Assembly (NCBI GenBank): GCA_030737835.1 | Contig: CM060849.1 | Location: 5,828,001-5,892,000 of the forward strand | DNA: 64,000 nt | Source: Acorus gramineus | Lineage: Eukaryota; Streptophyta; Magnoliopsida; Acorales; Acoraceae | Direction: 5' to 3' | Shown: positions 1-10,804 of the stretch, piece after piece | Layout of the letters: the number at the start of each line of letters is the position of its first letter | Position numbering within the stretch: the first letter of the stretch is position 1 | Translations under genes and position numbers: made by a program | Notes under the pieces: generated by a model | The model's database searches: none | What the model saw: the letters and a program-made list of their open reading frames with translations, nothing else | Told to the model about the DNA's origin: nothing

Positions 1-2
1 AG

Positions 3-488
3 GAGCTTCCACAAGTCCACTGGACATATCGCACTGCCTGAAGAAAACCCACTGGGGAGACCCCTTACGCCCTCACCTACGGCACGGAGGTAGTCATTCC
101 AATTGAAGTTGGCCTTCCAACTCTGCGATCATCGCTTGCTGACTCTGAGCAGAACGATGTGGCCCTCACTCGGAACCTCACCCTGCTCGAGGAACGAAGG
201 GAAACCGCTCTCATCCGCCTAGCCGCCTACCAATGCCAACAGGCCCTCAACTTCAACCAAAAGGTGCGCTCCTGGTCATTCATTCCCAACGAGTGGGTGC
301 TCCGACGTGTCACCGACAACAACGCTCGCGAACCTAACACTGGAAAACTTGGGGCCACCTGGGAAGGTCCATATGAGGTGCTGGAGGCTCACGGCAAGGG
401 GGCATACAAGCTTTGCACAGTTGGGCCTCGTAAGGTACCCATACTGACGCCATGGAATGCTACGAACTTAAGAAAATATTATGTTTAG
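3..488 (+). pseudogene. Integrase C-terminus of R1 (Ty3/gypsy pol tail)
   Basis: Reading from base 3 gives a protein of about 161 codons. It contains the family motif TGETPYALTYGTEVVIPIE, then LTLLEERRETALIRLAAY, a basic segment, and the chromodomain-less gypsy tail GKLGATWEGPYEVLEAHGKG ending in NATNLRKYYV. In plant gypsy elements this is the part of integrase that follows the catalytic core. An in-frame TGA at 39-41 stands where the family usually has Arg or Pro in YRTTPRK, so a CGA-to-TGA change is likely. The final stop is TAG at 486-488. The open part after base 159 has no ATG start and is simply the end of a longer polyprotein. The element is not autonomous in this form. Confidence 0.85.
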
Positions 489-839
489 GCCGGATGGCGT
501 TATCAAATAATGTTTAGAGACTATTTATGATTAATTCATTCCTTTAGCTTACATCTATGTGTTCTAAATATGGAAGAATGGTTGTGAATAAATATATCTC
601 TATTCATTGCATGGTCACCCCCCCCCCTCGGCACAACTACAGGCAAGGGCAGTGATGCTTGCTGACTACCCTTGTACTATCAGCCGAGGGATGCCATACC
701 AGACCGGGTCTAGCTGCGCGCGCGCCGTGGGTTGGATCGGGAATGGGACACCCATCCACCCCCGCACGCGTGGTCGGATATATGCCAAAACTCCCTCCAA
801 GGGTGATGCCGCTAGCCCTTTCAAGCCGGAGGAAGGGGT
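489..839 (+). other. R1 region after pol, non-coding
   Basis: This follows the pol stop directly. It is AT-rich to about 605, with AATAAATATA-like tracts that could serve as weak polyadenylation signals, then turns GC-rich after a C-run at 619. I see no protein similarity. Confidence 0.5.
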
Positions 840-1345
840 CGGATCCCATAGGGTGACACCACCAGTCGGTTCAAGCCAAGGGACCCAACCCAAAACTTCC
901 CATAGGGTGACACCATCTCACGGTTCAAGCCAGGGACAAACGGAATACTCTCCAAGGGTGACGCTACTAGCCAGTTCAAGCCGGAGGGAAGGGTTGAACC
1001 CCATAGGGCCATGCCGGTCTCACGGTTCAAGCCAGGGGACCAACCCAAAACCCCATAGGGCCATGCCGTTCTCACGGTTCAAGCCAGGGGACCAACTCAA
1101 AATCCCACAAGGCCATGCCGTTCTCACGGTTCAAGCCAGGGGACCAACCCGAAACCCCATAGGGCCATGCCGTTCTCACGGCTCAAGCCAGGGGACCAAT
1201 TCAAAACCCCACAGGGTCATGCCGTTCTCACGGTTCAAGCCAGGGGACCCCATAGGGCCATGCCGTTCTCACAGTTCAAGCCAGGGGACCAACTCAAAAC
1301 TCCACAGGGCCATGCCATTCTCAAGGTTCAAGCCAGGGGAATAAC
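840..1345 (+). repeat. 52-bp tandem repeat array in the R1 3' region
   Basis: The motif CTCACGGTTCAAGCC starts at 1,019, 1,071, 1,123, 1,175 and 1,227, exactly 52 bases apart. A shortened spacing (41 bases) leads to 1,268, then 52 again to 1,320. More diverged units extend left to about 840 (GGTTCAAGCCAAGGGACC). Each unit also carries GGGACCAA and CCATAGGGCCATGCC. Tandem arrays between pol and the 3' LTR are typical of Retand-like elements. Open frames through the array are repeat translations, not genes. Confidence 0.85.
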
Positions 1346-2019
1346 CTAAAATCTCGTAGGGCCATGCCACGTGCTCACAGTCAAAAGCCGGGGCAACCAC
1401 TCAGGGTCCACATGAGACCACGCTGACAACACGGCTCAAGCCAGCAATACAAATCAGGAGACTCCGCCAACGGATCGTACCTAGGAGAAGTGTCACTGGC
1501 TGGCTCAGGCAAGGGGGGCAAAACTCGAGACCAGCGCGATACGCGCGGACCTTAGCCCCCACAAGATCACCCACACGGGACGGAGACAGACCGCACACAA
1601 CTCAAAATGATGCATAAAAAGTCAAGGTGCAATCTTTAAAACTAAAATTCCTTTGTATTCCATACTTCTCCTATGTCTATTACAAAAAAGGGGGAGAAAA
1701 TACGGGAGGGGCCACGACGCTAACACCATCTCCGAGCCCCACTCGGGCAATAGCAGCACCGGGGTGGAAGCTTAGGGTACAGCCTCGGGCCGAAACCTTC
1801 CACCGCATCGACAGAGTCCGGGTGGCGTCACAGCGGATGGCCCCCTAGTAGGCTGGCAGAATCTCAACCCTCACGAAAGCTCCGGGCACGAGTCACCCTC
1901 AGACCTGTGTTGATCTGGTCCTCCAAATCACCCTCGAACACCTCCTGCTCCAGCGCTCGCGCCTGCAAGTACTCAGCCCAGCGTCAATATTCGTCACGCT
2001 CAACCACCAGCAGGGATGC
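1346..2019. other. R1 spacer between repeats and antisense gene
   Basis: This is degenerate GC-rich sequence, with an AT-rich patch at 1,605-1,695. No domain is recognisable on either strand. It probably includes the 3' untranslated part of the antisense gene. Confidence 0.4.
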
Positions 2020-4803
2020 CTAAGTAACGGCGTGCATCACTGATTCCTCCGCTCGAGCGAGGGCGCCAGGCGAAGACGACCTCGGGCCAGGGGCAAGGCT
2101 CGCTAGGTTAGGGCTTTTGATGTCATCAAAGTCCCACGCAGCGTCATCGTCCTCCTCCTCCTCCCCCCCAGAAGAAGGCTCGGAGCTCGGACAAGGAAGT
2201 CGACCGCCAGCGTGGGATGGACCCTCGCTCCCTGGCGGTCTCCGCGAGAGGCACAGGGCCAACAATCCCTCAGCGTCGGCCATCGGAGTGTTCACGTCAA
2301 TGGATAGGGGGAACGAAGCAGCCCAGACGAAGGTCTGAAGGGCTGGGAAAACGTCTGCTCCATAAAACGGGCTCGAGAAGCCGACAATTCCCTCCCCAAG
2401 TCGACGCGTCCTACATTACACAGTAGCATGCACGTAAGCACGTAACTGCCAGGAAAAGGAAGAACAGCAAAGAGAAGACACAAGATGAGCACATACGAAG
2501 GGACCCGATGTCACGCCCCATGGCGGCCGTCCCCGAGACATGGCAATATATAAAGTATCAGCTATCAAGTACAAGAGGTCAATAACGAATCCAATAAATA
2601 ACACACAAAGTTGGAAAAACAATGATAACTGATAGTTCAACTAAAATGTCGAAGCATAACAGGGAAGCTTCAGCTCCACACCCAACACTGCCCCTGAAAA
2701 TGAAACAGTATCCGAGGGGTGAGCTACAAGCTCAGTGAGTGGCTGGAAACCAAACACCATAACAACAATTCAATACTCAGGCAATTTCCTTTCAAGGAAA
2801 ACATGGGTGGGAACCCAATGGATAACAAGGTCACGTGGTGGCAAGACCATCCTCACCCTCACCCTCACTCCCAGAGGGAGACTCTTGGGACTCTTGGGGA
2901 GAGACCATACCATTTGTTGAAGAGACGCGGAATTACTGGTCCACACAACACTACTAGATTATCTATATCAAGATAACTGCCCAACGATGTCTTTGAACAT
3001 CGATACATAACTTGACCCAACAACTATGAGAACGGACGAACAACGAATGGGTCACGCGACGACGTGACTTCAACTCATCCTCACCCTATCCCCCGGAGGG
3101 GTGACCCTAGGGACTTTTGGGATAATCCTTATGCTCTACACCCTTCGTAATCCAGTAGCCCTCTCCCGGGTAGCCTCTACCTGGTATACTCCCATGATCA
3201 GTACATCTGCCGAACGCATCGGTAGTACCTACAGGTGGGAGCCCTCTGTCAGGACAACTTCAACGCCATGCAGCTTCAACACGGATCCAACAAAGGGGAG
3301 AACGACTCCACACTCGCAATATTATCCGATAGCCCTCTCCCACTTTGCCTCTACCTGTCGACCTTCCACGATCGGTACATCAGCCAGATGTGTATCGCGA
3401 TACACATCGGTAGCACCTACAAGTGGTGGCACAAAACAGGACAGCTTCAACGCTGGGGCAACTTCGGTGCACGGCGATATTGGGAGGAAGACTTCACGCT
3501 CGCAATGCGAACCCTATAGAAAAATCAATTATCCTCGGTAATCCCATACCGATGCCATCAAAATATGCTTGAACTCCCATAGAGGTGCGTCGCTCAAACG
3601 AGGGAGTCGCCTCTACTCTCGCACAGACAAAAGCTCTAAGGCATAACCCAACAGGCGGTTCATACACTCGCCTAACATGGGTAGGCCTAGCTTAATGCCA
3701 TAACCACCGGCTTAACAAAACCGATAAGATAAAGAATTCTCCTGAATTCCAAATGAGTGCATCGCTCGAATGCAAGGGGCGATTACATCGCTAGCGCTCT
3801 AACTAATAAGGTACAACCCGACAGCGGGTCATACCCTCACCTATTTCAGATAGGCGTAATCAGTTTTTAACAAGAGCATATACATTACAAGAGAATTATA
3901 TCATAGTTATGTACATTAACTTACATGCACGATAACATAACAATTTATTATAGGGATACTCCCTAAGATGGATAAAGCATAAACAGTATATATATATATA
4001 TATACAACATACATACCAGGCATGGCCTAAATAATATGCATACACACATACAACAATACAAGCATTACCCTAATATGCGTTGGGTATCACCAACTTAAGA
4101 GGGAAGGGTTAAGCGCGATCTCGCGCACCAACCAGTGCATGCCGACACCAACTTAAGAGGGAAGGGTTAAGCGCGATCTCGCGCACCAACCAGTGCAGGC
4201 TGATAATCCCAAGCGGACCTAAGTCAAGTAGGAGCCACATCTACTTAGTCGGTTTACGCAAAGAGGGAGGGCGAGAAAAAGGGAAAGTCTCATCCTCTTC
4301 GGAAGCTGGTCATAGCTTTGCCCCAACAAAGTGGGGGCAACAACCATACCGCGTCCTCCAGTCTTATCACCAGGGAATATTAAGTATGCACCCGGTTATT
4401 AACCCAGGTTTAATCATGCTAGACATTACTAACATAGGGAGGTAGTACTATAAATAGGGACTACCTAAGGCATGCATATTCTATATATTCATATAAACAC
4501 ACATCACACATGCCCATACATGAAGGGCGCATGCAAACATAATAATTCACACATGAATATGATACATAGGCAAGTATATGGTAGAATAGGGGGTTCTACA
4601 CAATATACGAGCTATACTAACCTAGCATGCAAATATCTAGCATATTATGGGTTAGGAATGACCATACTACTTATCTAAATAAGTAGTATAGTCAGGGTGC
4701 CCAACGGATGCGCGACGCACGACTACGTGCATCCAACGCTTTCCAAAGGGTTGGATCGAACCACTCACCGATACCCGGATCGCCGCGCGTCCGGTCTACG
4801 AGA

Positions 4804-4805
4804 TC
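4804..4805 (-). other. Exon-exon junction inside the LTR: intron precisely missing
   Basis: On the minus strand the sequence reads CCCTCCCCCTGTTTTG then ATCTCGTAGACCGGACGCG, with no base between. In the copy at 57,984 the same two blocks are separated by 507 bases beginning GTAAGG and ending TTTTGTAG. The junction coincides with canonical splice sites to the base. Confidence 0.9.
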
Positions 4806-5016
4806 AAAACAGGGGGAGGGAAATGGGGAGATGCGGGGCCCTTGACACACCCACGACCACCTCAACCACTACCACCACCTCATCAGCATCTTCTCATGCC
4901 TTTCTTGGCCTTATTCACTCTCGCTTTTGCTTCTTCTTGTTCTTCTTCTTCTCAATAAACAAAGGAAAAGCAACCAAAAAGGGGAGCCAAAGAGGGCCTC
5001 GGATGGATTTTCTAGG

Positions 5017-5017
<1 letters not shown>

Positions 5018-5060
<43 letters not shown>
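5018..5060. repeat. (GA)n microsatellite in LTR leader
   Basis: A run of alternating GA lies in the LTR (CT on the LTR sense strand), about 215 bases upstream of the splice junction. The other LTR copies carry a CT-rich tract at the equivalent place (for example 58,386-58,408), so it is part of the family's leader rather than a random microsatellite. Confidence 0.85.
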
Positions 5061-5061
<1 letters not shown>

Positions 5062-6001
5062 CTCACTTTAGGGGGGGTGAGAAGAAGGAGAGAAAAAGGG
5101 GGGTGCACTTAAGCCTATTCTCACCCTCTAACACTTAAAATAACCAAAGGGTTGCTTAACCATTAAGCAAGGGGGGTGAGGTTACCAAAGGTCACCTTAT
5201 TCACCAAAATATCTAACACTATTCGACCAACCAAACCAGGAACTCTCAAAACTCAGATACGGTTTGGAACTGCTTATTTTTCAAAACATTACCGGAATTT
5301 GATGAAATTTTTATGGGTAGTACAAAATGGTACCATGACCCATAACATGCAGTTAGATTTTCAATCAGAGTACTCCAACTCCCGCAGGTAGCTAAAAGCT
5401 AAAATTTTAGCTACTCTAATAAAAAAAATAAGGCTTCAAATGACACAGGCATAACACCCGAACCTCATCGGCACAGGAGGCACCCCACGAATCGGGCATT
5501 GCCACGCCCCACCAAGGGCGACCACCTCCTCCTTCCACCTCCAGTCGACGTCCGGAAGAGAGAACAGGAGACAGCGTTGTCCATTGGCAACAAAATAAAA
5601 GCGGCGCCTCTCGTATGGGCACACCGCGAAGCGGTAGCGGTACATGACCTCGGCGATCCTGAGGCCATACCCCCTCGTCTCATTCAGGTAGAGCGCCGCA
5701 TGCAGGATCCGGAAGACGTTCGGATGCACCTGGAGCGGCGCGAGACCGAAACAGGTAAGCAAGGTAGGGATCAGAGGATGGAGAGGGAGATGGATAACCG
5801 AGAGATGGTGATGGGAGAAGTATGCCTCTCCTGGATGGAGCCCTCACCATCCTCGGCTCCTGGGACAAAGCGGACCCTCCTCTCAAAATACCTCTCGGAA
5901 GGGCGGCCATGGTGCACGAACAGGAGAACTAGGAGTATAAAAGAGGAGAGATTTTAGGAGAGTCGGTTGAGCAATAGCTCAGCCGATCCCTCCTCTCCTC
6001 C

Positions 6002-6010
6002 TCTTATAAC
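6002..6010 (-). promoter_or_regulatory. Possible TATA box for the R1 antisense gene
   Basis: The minus strand reads TTATAAGAG about 90 bases upstream of the ATG at 5,910. The start codon is in a good plant context. A promoter here is an inference from motif and spacing. Confidence 0.3.
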
Positions 6011-6423
6011 GAGTGCAATGACCGTCCCGATCTTCAAGCGCCTCCTCGTCCGTCCACGCGTCCGTTAATGCTGCCCAAGCATTAAATCACCTCGGGACGA
6101 GACAATGTGCCGCCCGAGCGAGGGATAATGAAGAGACGGGCGTCAGTCCCCTCGGAAATCACCACTTCGATCAACTGAGCGTATGGTCGACGTGGCCAAG
6201 CGCCGTAATTCCTTCGGGAACTTACACCTCGTAATAAGGGAGTTGTAGTCAACGTCAACCCCTCAAAACCCTGCGGGCCGCCATAATCAAGTGACACACG
6301 AGGGTCAATGCGAACGTTCTCCCTCGGCAATCAAACCGCCCGCCACGTGTAGCTCCAGGGTGTGATCCTTTCCACCAGATTGGGACGCCCCTAGCCCCCA
6401 TCAAGTAGAAAGACGGGAGCATC
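6011..6423. other. R1 sequence between antisense gene and 3' LTR
   Basis: GC-balanced sequence with no coding similarity. The last bases (GAAAGACGGGAGCATC, up to 6,423) are purine-rich and abut the inferred LTR start, so they may be the polypurine tract. Confidence 0.4.
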
Positions 6424-6995
6424 TGTAGGGCTCAAAAGTGAGGCCCATCCTTAGAGCCCCACGCGGCGATGGCCCATGACCCGCTTCGGTGGTAACCCAC
6501 GCCCTGGATCGCCCCTCGTCGGTGGATCCGGCCCGCTTGTTAGTTGACTGGGTTATAAAGTGCAAATCCAACAAATCCTAAATCATGGGATACTTATCCA
6601 CTAGGGCCAAATGGATAGGTCTCAGGAATAAGTCAACCCCAGAATCTGAGCAAATTTGGGTCACAGATGAGGTAAATCTCAATAGGATGAGGTTGATCCC
6701 AAAAATCCAGGACTCCATACGATCCATGAAGATATGATCTTCAGATAATCCCAGGGGTTGGGGAGAACACTATAAATAGGAACTACGTTTGACTTGATCC
6801 TCGCAGCCAGATTGAGAGCTAGAAATCAAGAGGGGTACGTAGGCAGCCTAGAGAGAAATCTTAAGGTTCAGTCACAAACAAATTACCTCGTTGCCCTAGG
6901 AGGAGGGAAACCGGAGCGTCCAAGGAAAAGATTGGGAGGAGCAGAGTCAACGGATCTTGATGACCTGAATCCGGATAGTCAATTTTTGCGCCTCC
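6424..6995 (+). mobile_element. Probable 3' LTR of R1
   Basis: It begins TGTAGGGCTC directly after a purine-rich tract. It contains a promoter-like CACTATAAATAGG with TATA at 6,771-6,778, and a plausible end at GCGCCTCCA near 6,995. The TGTAG start is shared with the R2 LTR at 34,532. With no partner LTR in the window the right edge is a guess. Confidence 0.5.
6771..6778 (+). promoter_or_regulatory. TATA box of the R1 LTR
   Basis: TATAAATA lies in the context ACACTATAAATAGGAAC. The R2 LTR has an equivalent ACTATAAATAGGGG at 35,069. Transcription would start about 30 bases downstream. Confidence 0.6.
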
Positions 6996-7025
6996 AATTA
7001 TAATTTAGAACAATTATGATGGAGA

Positions 7026-7944
7026 TAAAGATAAGGGGAGTTATATACCCACCCCATACAATTAGAAAACCATCCTGTGATTAATCGTTTTTATGCACCC
7101 AAAACCAAAGGAACACCACCCCTACTGACCACACCCCATTTTGAACCAAGCCCACCCCCTATACTGTTCAATAAACGTAGTGTCGACCGATGCTGCATAC
7201 GTCAACACTTCTAGTGTCGAACTGAAGGGTTACACAAACATTTTTTTTTTGTTATAATATCGACACATGTATTGTCGATATGTGTTAAATATGTCATCAC
7301 GCGGAATATCGATACTAGTAGATTATTGAAAAATAAAAAAATAAGTATCGGTCGATATATAAGATGTCGAGAAAAATGCTAATGGCCAACAATGATAGTG
7401 TTGATACCAACAAATAATTGCAAGCTACTTCTTATGGATATGCTTGAACTTCATCATCTTGAGAACTCGATGCCATGTCCTTAGAATAATTTTTTCAATT
7501 GAAAGCTGTAGTTATAAATCATTGATCAACAAAGATTTCAAAGGACAAAATATAACACAAAAAAAAACAAGAAGAAGATGTTAGTTTGAAAAACATAACT
7601 CTTTCTATTTTTCAATAATCTGGTAGTATCGACACTCCGCTTGGCGACATATTTAACACATATCGACAATACATGTGTTGATATTATAACAAAAAAAATA
7701 TTTGTGTAACCCTTCAGTTCGACACTAGAAGTGTTGACGTATGTAGCATTGGTTGACACTACGTCTCTTAAACAGTACAGGGAGTGGGTTTGGTTCAAAA
7801 TGGGGTGTGGTCGGTAGGGGTGGTTTTACACAATAGTATTTAGTCAGGGTGGTTTTATAGGTTCTAAAAAATTGATTGGGTGACTTTTCAATTGAGGTGG
7901 TTTTCCACTAAACAGGGGTTTAAATAACCGTCCCCTAAACATAA
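7026..7944. mobile_element. Foldback MULE-like non-autonomous element with about 330-bp inverted arms
   Basis: The element is 7,035-7,935. Its left arm (GGGGAGTTATATACCC, later TAGTGTCGACCGATGCTGC and GTTATAATATCGACACATG) is repeated in inverse order from 7,935 leftwards to about 7,595. The arms are roughly 330 bases each and separated by about 220 bases. It is flanked by TAAAGATAA (7,026-7,034) and TAAACATAA (7,936-7,944), a 9-bp duplication with one mismatch. Long arms plus 9-bp duplication fit a MULE-derived foldback element. No transposase is inside. Confidence 0.8.
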
Positions 7945-10044
7945 ACAGGAACTAGGTAGGACATTGATGTGGTGCTTCTCGATAACCTTTGATTGTTAGA
8001 AATTGACAAAGTTAGAATACAGGGGGATGGATCCCCGACTTCAGAGTGGGTCGAATTAAAAAAAAAATGCTAACACTTTGATAACATTTAATTAAAAAAT
8101 ATTCTCGATTTCATCAAAGATTCAGTTTTTTTTTTTTTTTTTTGCACTAGTGTGAAGGATATCAGGGTGAAAATAACCGATTGACTAGTGATTGTCTAAT
8201 TCTATATTTGATGTAGTCTTCAACCATTTTATTTAAACATTTAATTTTTCTATTTCTATCATTTATTTGTCAAGTAGATCTTCATCAACTCTCATAGAAT
8301 TATCAATATTTAATAGAGGAAAATATCAGTCACAATCATAAATTCATGTAGTTAACTTTCCAGTTTTTAAATCTTTTTGCATTATTTTCAAGGTGTTTGA
8401 AGTCCAAATCTTTATTAAAATTAAAAAAATATGTATATTTAAATGAATTGAATGCATATTTATTTATATTTTTTTAACGTTGTATATTATACCAGTGCCC
8501 TTTACTCTTTTAGGACAATCCCAAGTCAATGAAAAAAACTTTATATTTGATTTAAAATAATAAATAAAATTTTATGTAAACTAAATAAGTTAAAAGTGAA
8601 TTGCCTTCATAAACAATATGGTGGATTTGATTTTTTTTATTGTAATACAATAATTATGATATATATTACATAAAATAAAAAAGAGTATTGTTACACCCAT
8701 TTTTTTTTTCAACCCCAATTCCAGTGCTATATTCGTTGATAGAAGATTAACAAAACATTTACTCACATTAACGAGGTATATGTACCGATATAAATTTTTA
8801 ACATTTTCTATAAATGGATCCATGTAATTTATTGGAGTATATGTTTTATTTATTATAAAAACTCATACCTTATTATATTAGATATATTATTTTTAAAAAA
8901 TTCAAAACATATATAGACTGGAATTGGGGATGAAAAATAGGTTACATTATCCTAAAAAAAAACATGTAATATATATCTTGGTTCGGCCCAATTAACACTA
9001 TATATTTTACATATGTTTAACAACTTTAAATAATACCCGAATAAAACTAGAAATTATTTACTAAAAGAGATCCTTGTAATTTATAAAATGTTGGATTGAT
9101 GCATCTGATAATTTTCTTGATTGAAAGCAATATTTTCAATGCTGATAGCCTGATACACTCTGTCCGTCTTGTAGCTCCATACACTATGACAATATAGTAT
9201 ATACTACGTTATTATAATGTATGCGTTCTATCTTAATACAGGACATAAATTTTTTTATCATTTTTTTAATTTAAAAAAATATAGTAATTTATTTTAATAT
9301 ATATTTTGTTTCATATAATAATATGTTAATTAATATGAACTGCAATTAAAATTGTAACGAAGTTTAGACGTATAATTTTCCATTTTCAATTGATGGGTGT
9401 TAACACGATTTAAGACCACAGGAAGAGACAAAAGACAAATTGAGAAGTCATAGTGCTATTCCAAAAAAACATAAAAATAAATAAATAAATAAATTTGAGA
9501 GGTCATAGTCCATTTTGTAACCCTGCTGCATTTGAAAGGTCATATCCTAGATATAGATTTAGATGTGACGTGTCCTATTAATTATCACACTATATGATAA
9601 ATATAAAATGACTTAATTAAATTTGTATAAAATAATTAATTTGCTATAATTAAGTTTGTTTCATTCTAAAAGATGGAAATAGCTTTAAATGGATCCACTC
9701 TACGTTGCAATTTGAACAGGTTAAATTTGGTCCAACCCAACTCAATTCGATATTTGGGCGAGTTCAATTTAAACTCAAACCTGAGTAACCCTAACCTTAT
9801 TCAGGTTTAGTTTGAGTGTAGGTCTTGGTAACTTGAACTCGAAGCATGAATAGTAAATTTGAATGTTCTAAATCAAATTTTAATTTTTAATTTTCTGATA
9901 AAATTTAAATTATCTAATTTATTTTTATATAAAATCTATTACTTCTACAGTTCATCTTTTTATTAACTAAATAAAAATATTCTTCTATTTCATCTTCTTT
10001 TTTTTTTTTTTTTTTTTGCGAAGCGTGGACTCTTATTAAGTTTT
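7945..10044. other. AT-rich intergenic stretch
   Basis: Apart from the MITE-like inverted repeat listed at 8,686, I see only AT-rich sequence with homopolymer runs (poly-T near 8,130 and 9,995; AAAT repeats near 9,475-9,495). No gene, RNA or element end can be supported. Confidence 0.5.
8686..8952. mobile_element. MITE-like element with inverted ends
   Basis: The left end reads TTGTTACACCC, then CAACCCCAATTCCAGT. The right end, inverted, reads AATGTAACC, then CATCCCCAATTCCAGT. The arms are about 35 bases and imperfect. A related inverted repeat lies at 20,108-20,376. I could not settle a target duplication. Confidence 0.45.
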
Positions 10045-10266
10045 AGTGTCCATTTGGATAGAAGGCTGAGGATGCCTGCGTTGAATAGGCAGGAGTGCTT
10101 TTCAAAAGTGCAGTTTCGACGCGTCAAAGAGTCCAAGGAAAATACACATAAAATGCGGGGGGTTACACAGCAAATGCAGAAGCTGTTTTTCTCGTTTGTT
10201 TATGCGGTTGCGTCCAACTGTGTTTGAGGACGCAAACTCGGGTGGAACTCCTATCCAAATGAAGCC
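10045..10266. mobile_element. Small MITE-like element, hAT-type ends possible
   Basis: The left end AGTGTCCATTTGGATAG is mirrored by CTATCCAAATGAAGCC on the right. The ends match over about 11 bases (CATTTGGATAG). The interior is GC-richer than its surroundings. No clear 8-bp duplication was found, so the class is uncertain. Confidence 0.4.
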
Positions 10267-10372
10267 TTAAAATTGTATAAAATGACATGTTGTAGAAGTC
10301 AAACTTCGACCCAACTTGAGTCTCCAAATGAAGCCTTAAAATTGTATAAAATGACATGTTGTAGAAGTCAGA
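10256..10372 (+). repeat. 68-bp direct duplication
   Basis: CCAAATGAAGCCTTAAAATT with its following 25 bases (to GTTGTAGAAGTC) occurs at about 10,256 and again at about 10,324. It overlaps the right end of the small MITE and looks like a local tandem duplication. Confidence 0.7.
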
Positions 10373-10804
10373 TTGAACACAACATGAATCAAACCCGAAA
10401 CTAATTTGAATCTAAACCAAACCCGATGAGTTTGGTTCGGGTTGAGCTTCTCGAATTTGAGGGTCAGATTGAGTTGGATTTAGATTTGATTTTTTTTTAA
10501 TTTTGAGTTAGATTCAGGTTAAACTTTAACCCGACTCAATCGATCCGAATTGCACCCCTGAATACATGCACTAACATAATTTGAGGTCATGGTCCATCTC
10601 GATCGCGTTTTTGGTCTTACCAAATAATGTGATAGTTTTTTCTACCCAAAAATTTATAATGAAGTACACAGAGAAGAAAATATACCAAATTGATATGAGG
10701 AAAATCATATGATTTGTCTACATGTAATTTCCAAATCCTTATGAAATATTATGGAAATGTTATTTAATGACTCTTATCTATCAGATGAGGTAACCAAGTT
10801 TTCT

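Larger units (their letters stand above)
2504..5461 (-). mobile_element. Solo LTR (family A, Tekay/Del-like), spliced form, with CCCGA duplication
   Basis: The LTR proper is 2,509-5,456 (2,948 bases). On the minus strand it starts TGTTATGCCTGTGTCATTTG and ends GGCGTGACA. It is flanked by CCCGA at 2,504-2,508 and 5,457-5,461, the 5-bp duplication expected of an LTR retrotransposon. Its terminal 3' sequence matches the 5' LTR ending at 61,773, which is followed by a tRNA-Met primer-binding site, so this is an LTR and not a DNA transposon. No internal region remains, so it is a solo LTR. Compared with the 57,984 copy it lacks the 507-bp intron and about 190 bp near the GGGTGAGGG repeats. Confidence 0.92.
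2020..5910 (-). pseudogene. R1 antisense gene with Transposase_28-like domain (split by solo LTR)
   Basis: On the minus strand an ATG at 5,910 in context GCACCATGG opens a frame that shifts near 5,760 into a segment reading FGLAPLQVHPNVFRIL, then EVMYRYRFAVCPYERRRFYF, SLPDVDWRWKE and a cluster of aromatic residues. This resembles the plant family Transposase_28 (putative gypsy-type transposon, PF04195), which is found as an antisense ORF in Tat elements. Coding similarity stops at 5,462, where the solo LTR begins. Beyond the LTR the gene resumes at 2,508 and seems to cross one or two introns (TTCCTGGCAG and GTAATGTAG look like 3' splice sites). It ends in an acidic, Ser/Pro-rich tail (SSGGEEEEDDDAAWDFDD) stopping near 2,020. 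Frameshift and insertion make it a pseudogene. The function of these antisense proteins is unknown. I infer the exon order from position. Confidence 0.6.
1..6995 (+). mobile_element. R1: 3' part of a Tat/Retand-like Ty3/gypsy retrotransposon
   Basis: The segment reads, in order, integrase C-terminus, a 3' region with 52-bp tandem repeats, an antisense gene and a probable 3' LTR. This layout, with tandem repeats and an antisense ORF between pol and the 3' LTR, is known for the plant Tat lineage (Retand and Ogre-like). The 5' LTR, gag, protease and RT lie upstream of the window. A 2.9-kb solo LTR of another family interrupts it at 2,509-5,456. The right edge is uncertain by tens of bases because no second LTR is available for comparison. 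Confidence 0.75.

Noticed and set aside
607..1344. 245-codon frame at 607-1,344
   Set aside because: It is the translation of the 52-bp tandem array; other frames there are also open and the peptide simply repeats.
1019..1345. CRISPR-like regular repeats
   Set aside because: Units are contiguous with no unique spacers, and the context is a plant retrotransposon.
2248..3519. Open frames across 2,700-3,540 and 37,128-37,951 as genes
   Set aside because: They lie in LTR sequence, are antisense to it, contain the CACCCTCACCCTCAC and CTACC repeats, and show no domain.
5018..5060. GA-repeat peptide (ERERER) as a coding low-complexity region
   Set aside because: It is a microsatellite in the LTR leader and the flanking frame has no similarity.
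2509..5456. DNA transposon bounded by TGTCACGCC and GGCATAACA
   Set aside because: The same terminal sequence at 61,773 is followed by a primer-binding site and a gag remnant, and duplications are mostly 5 bp, so it is an LTR.
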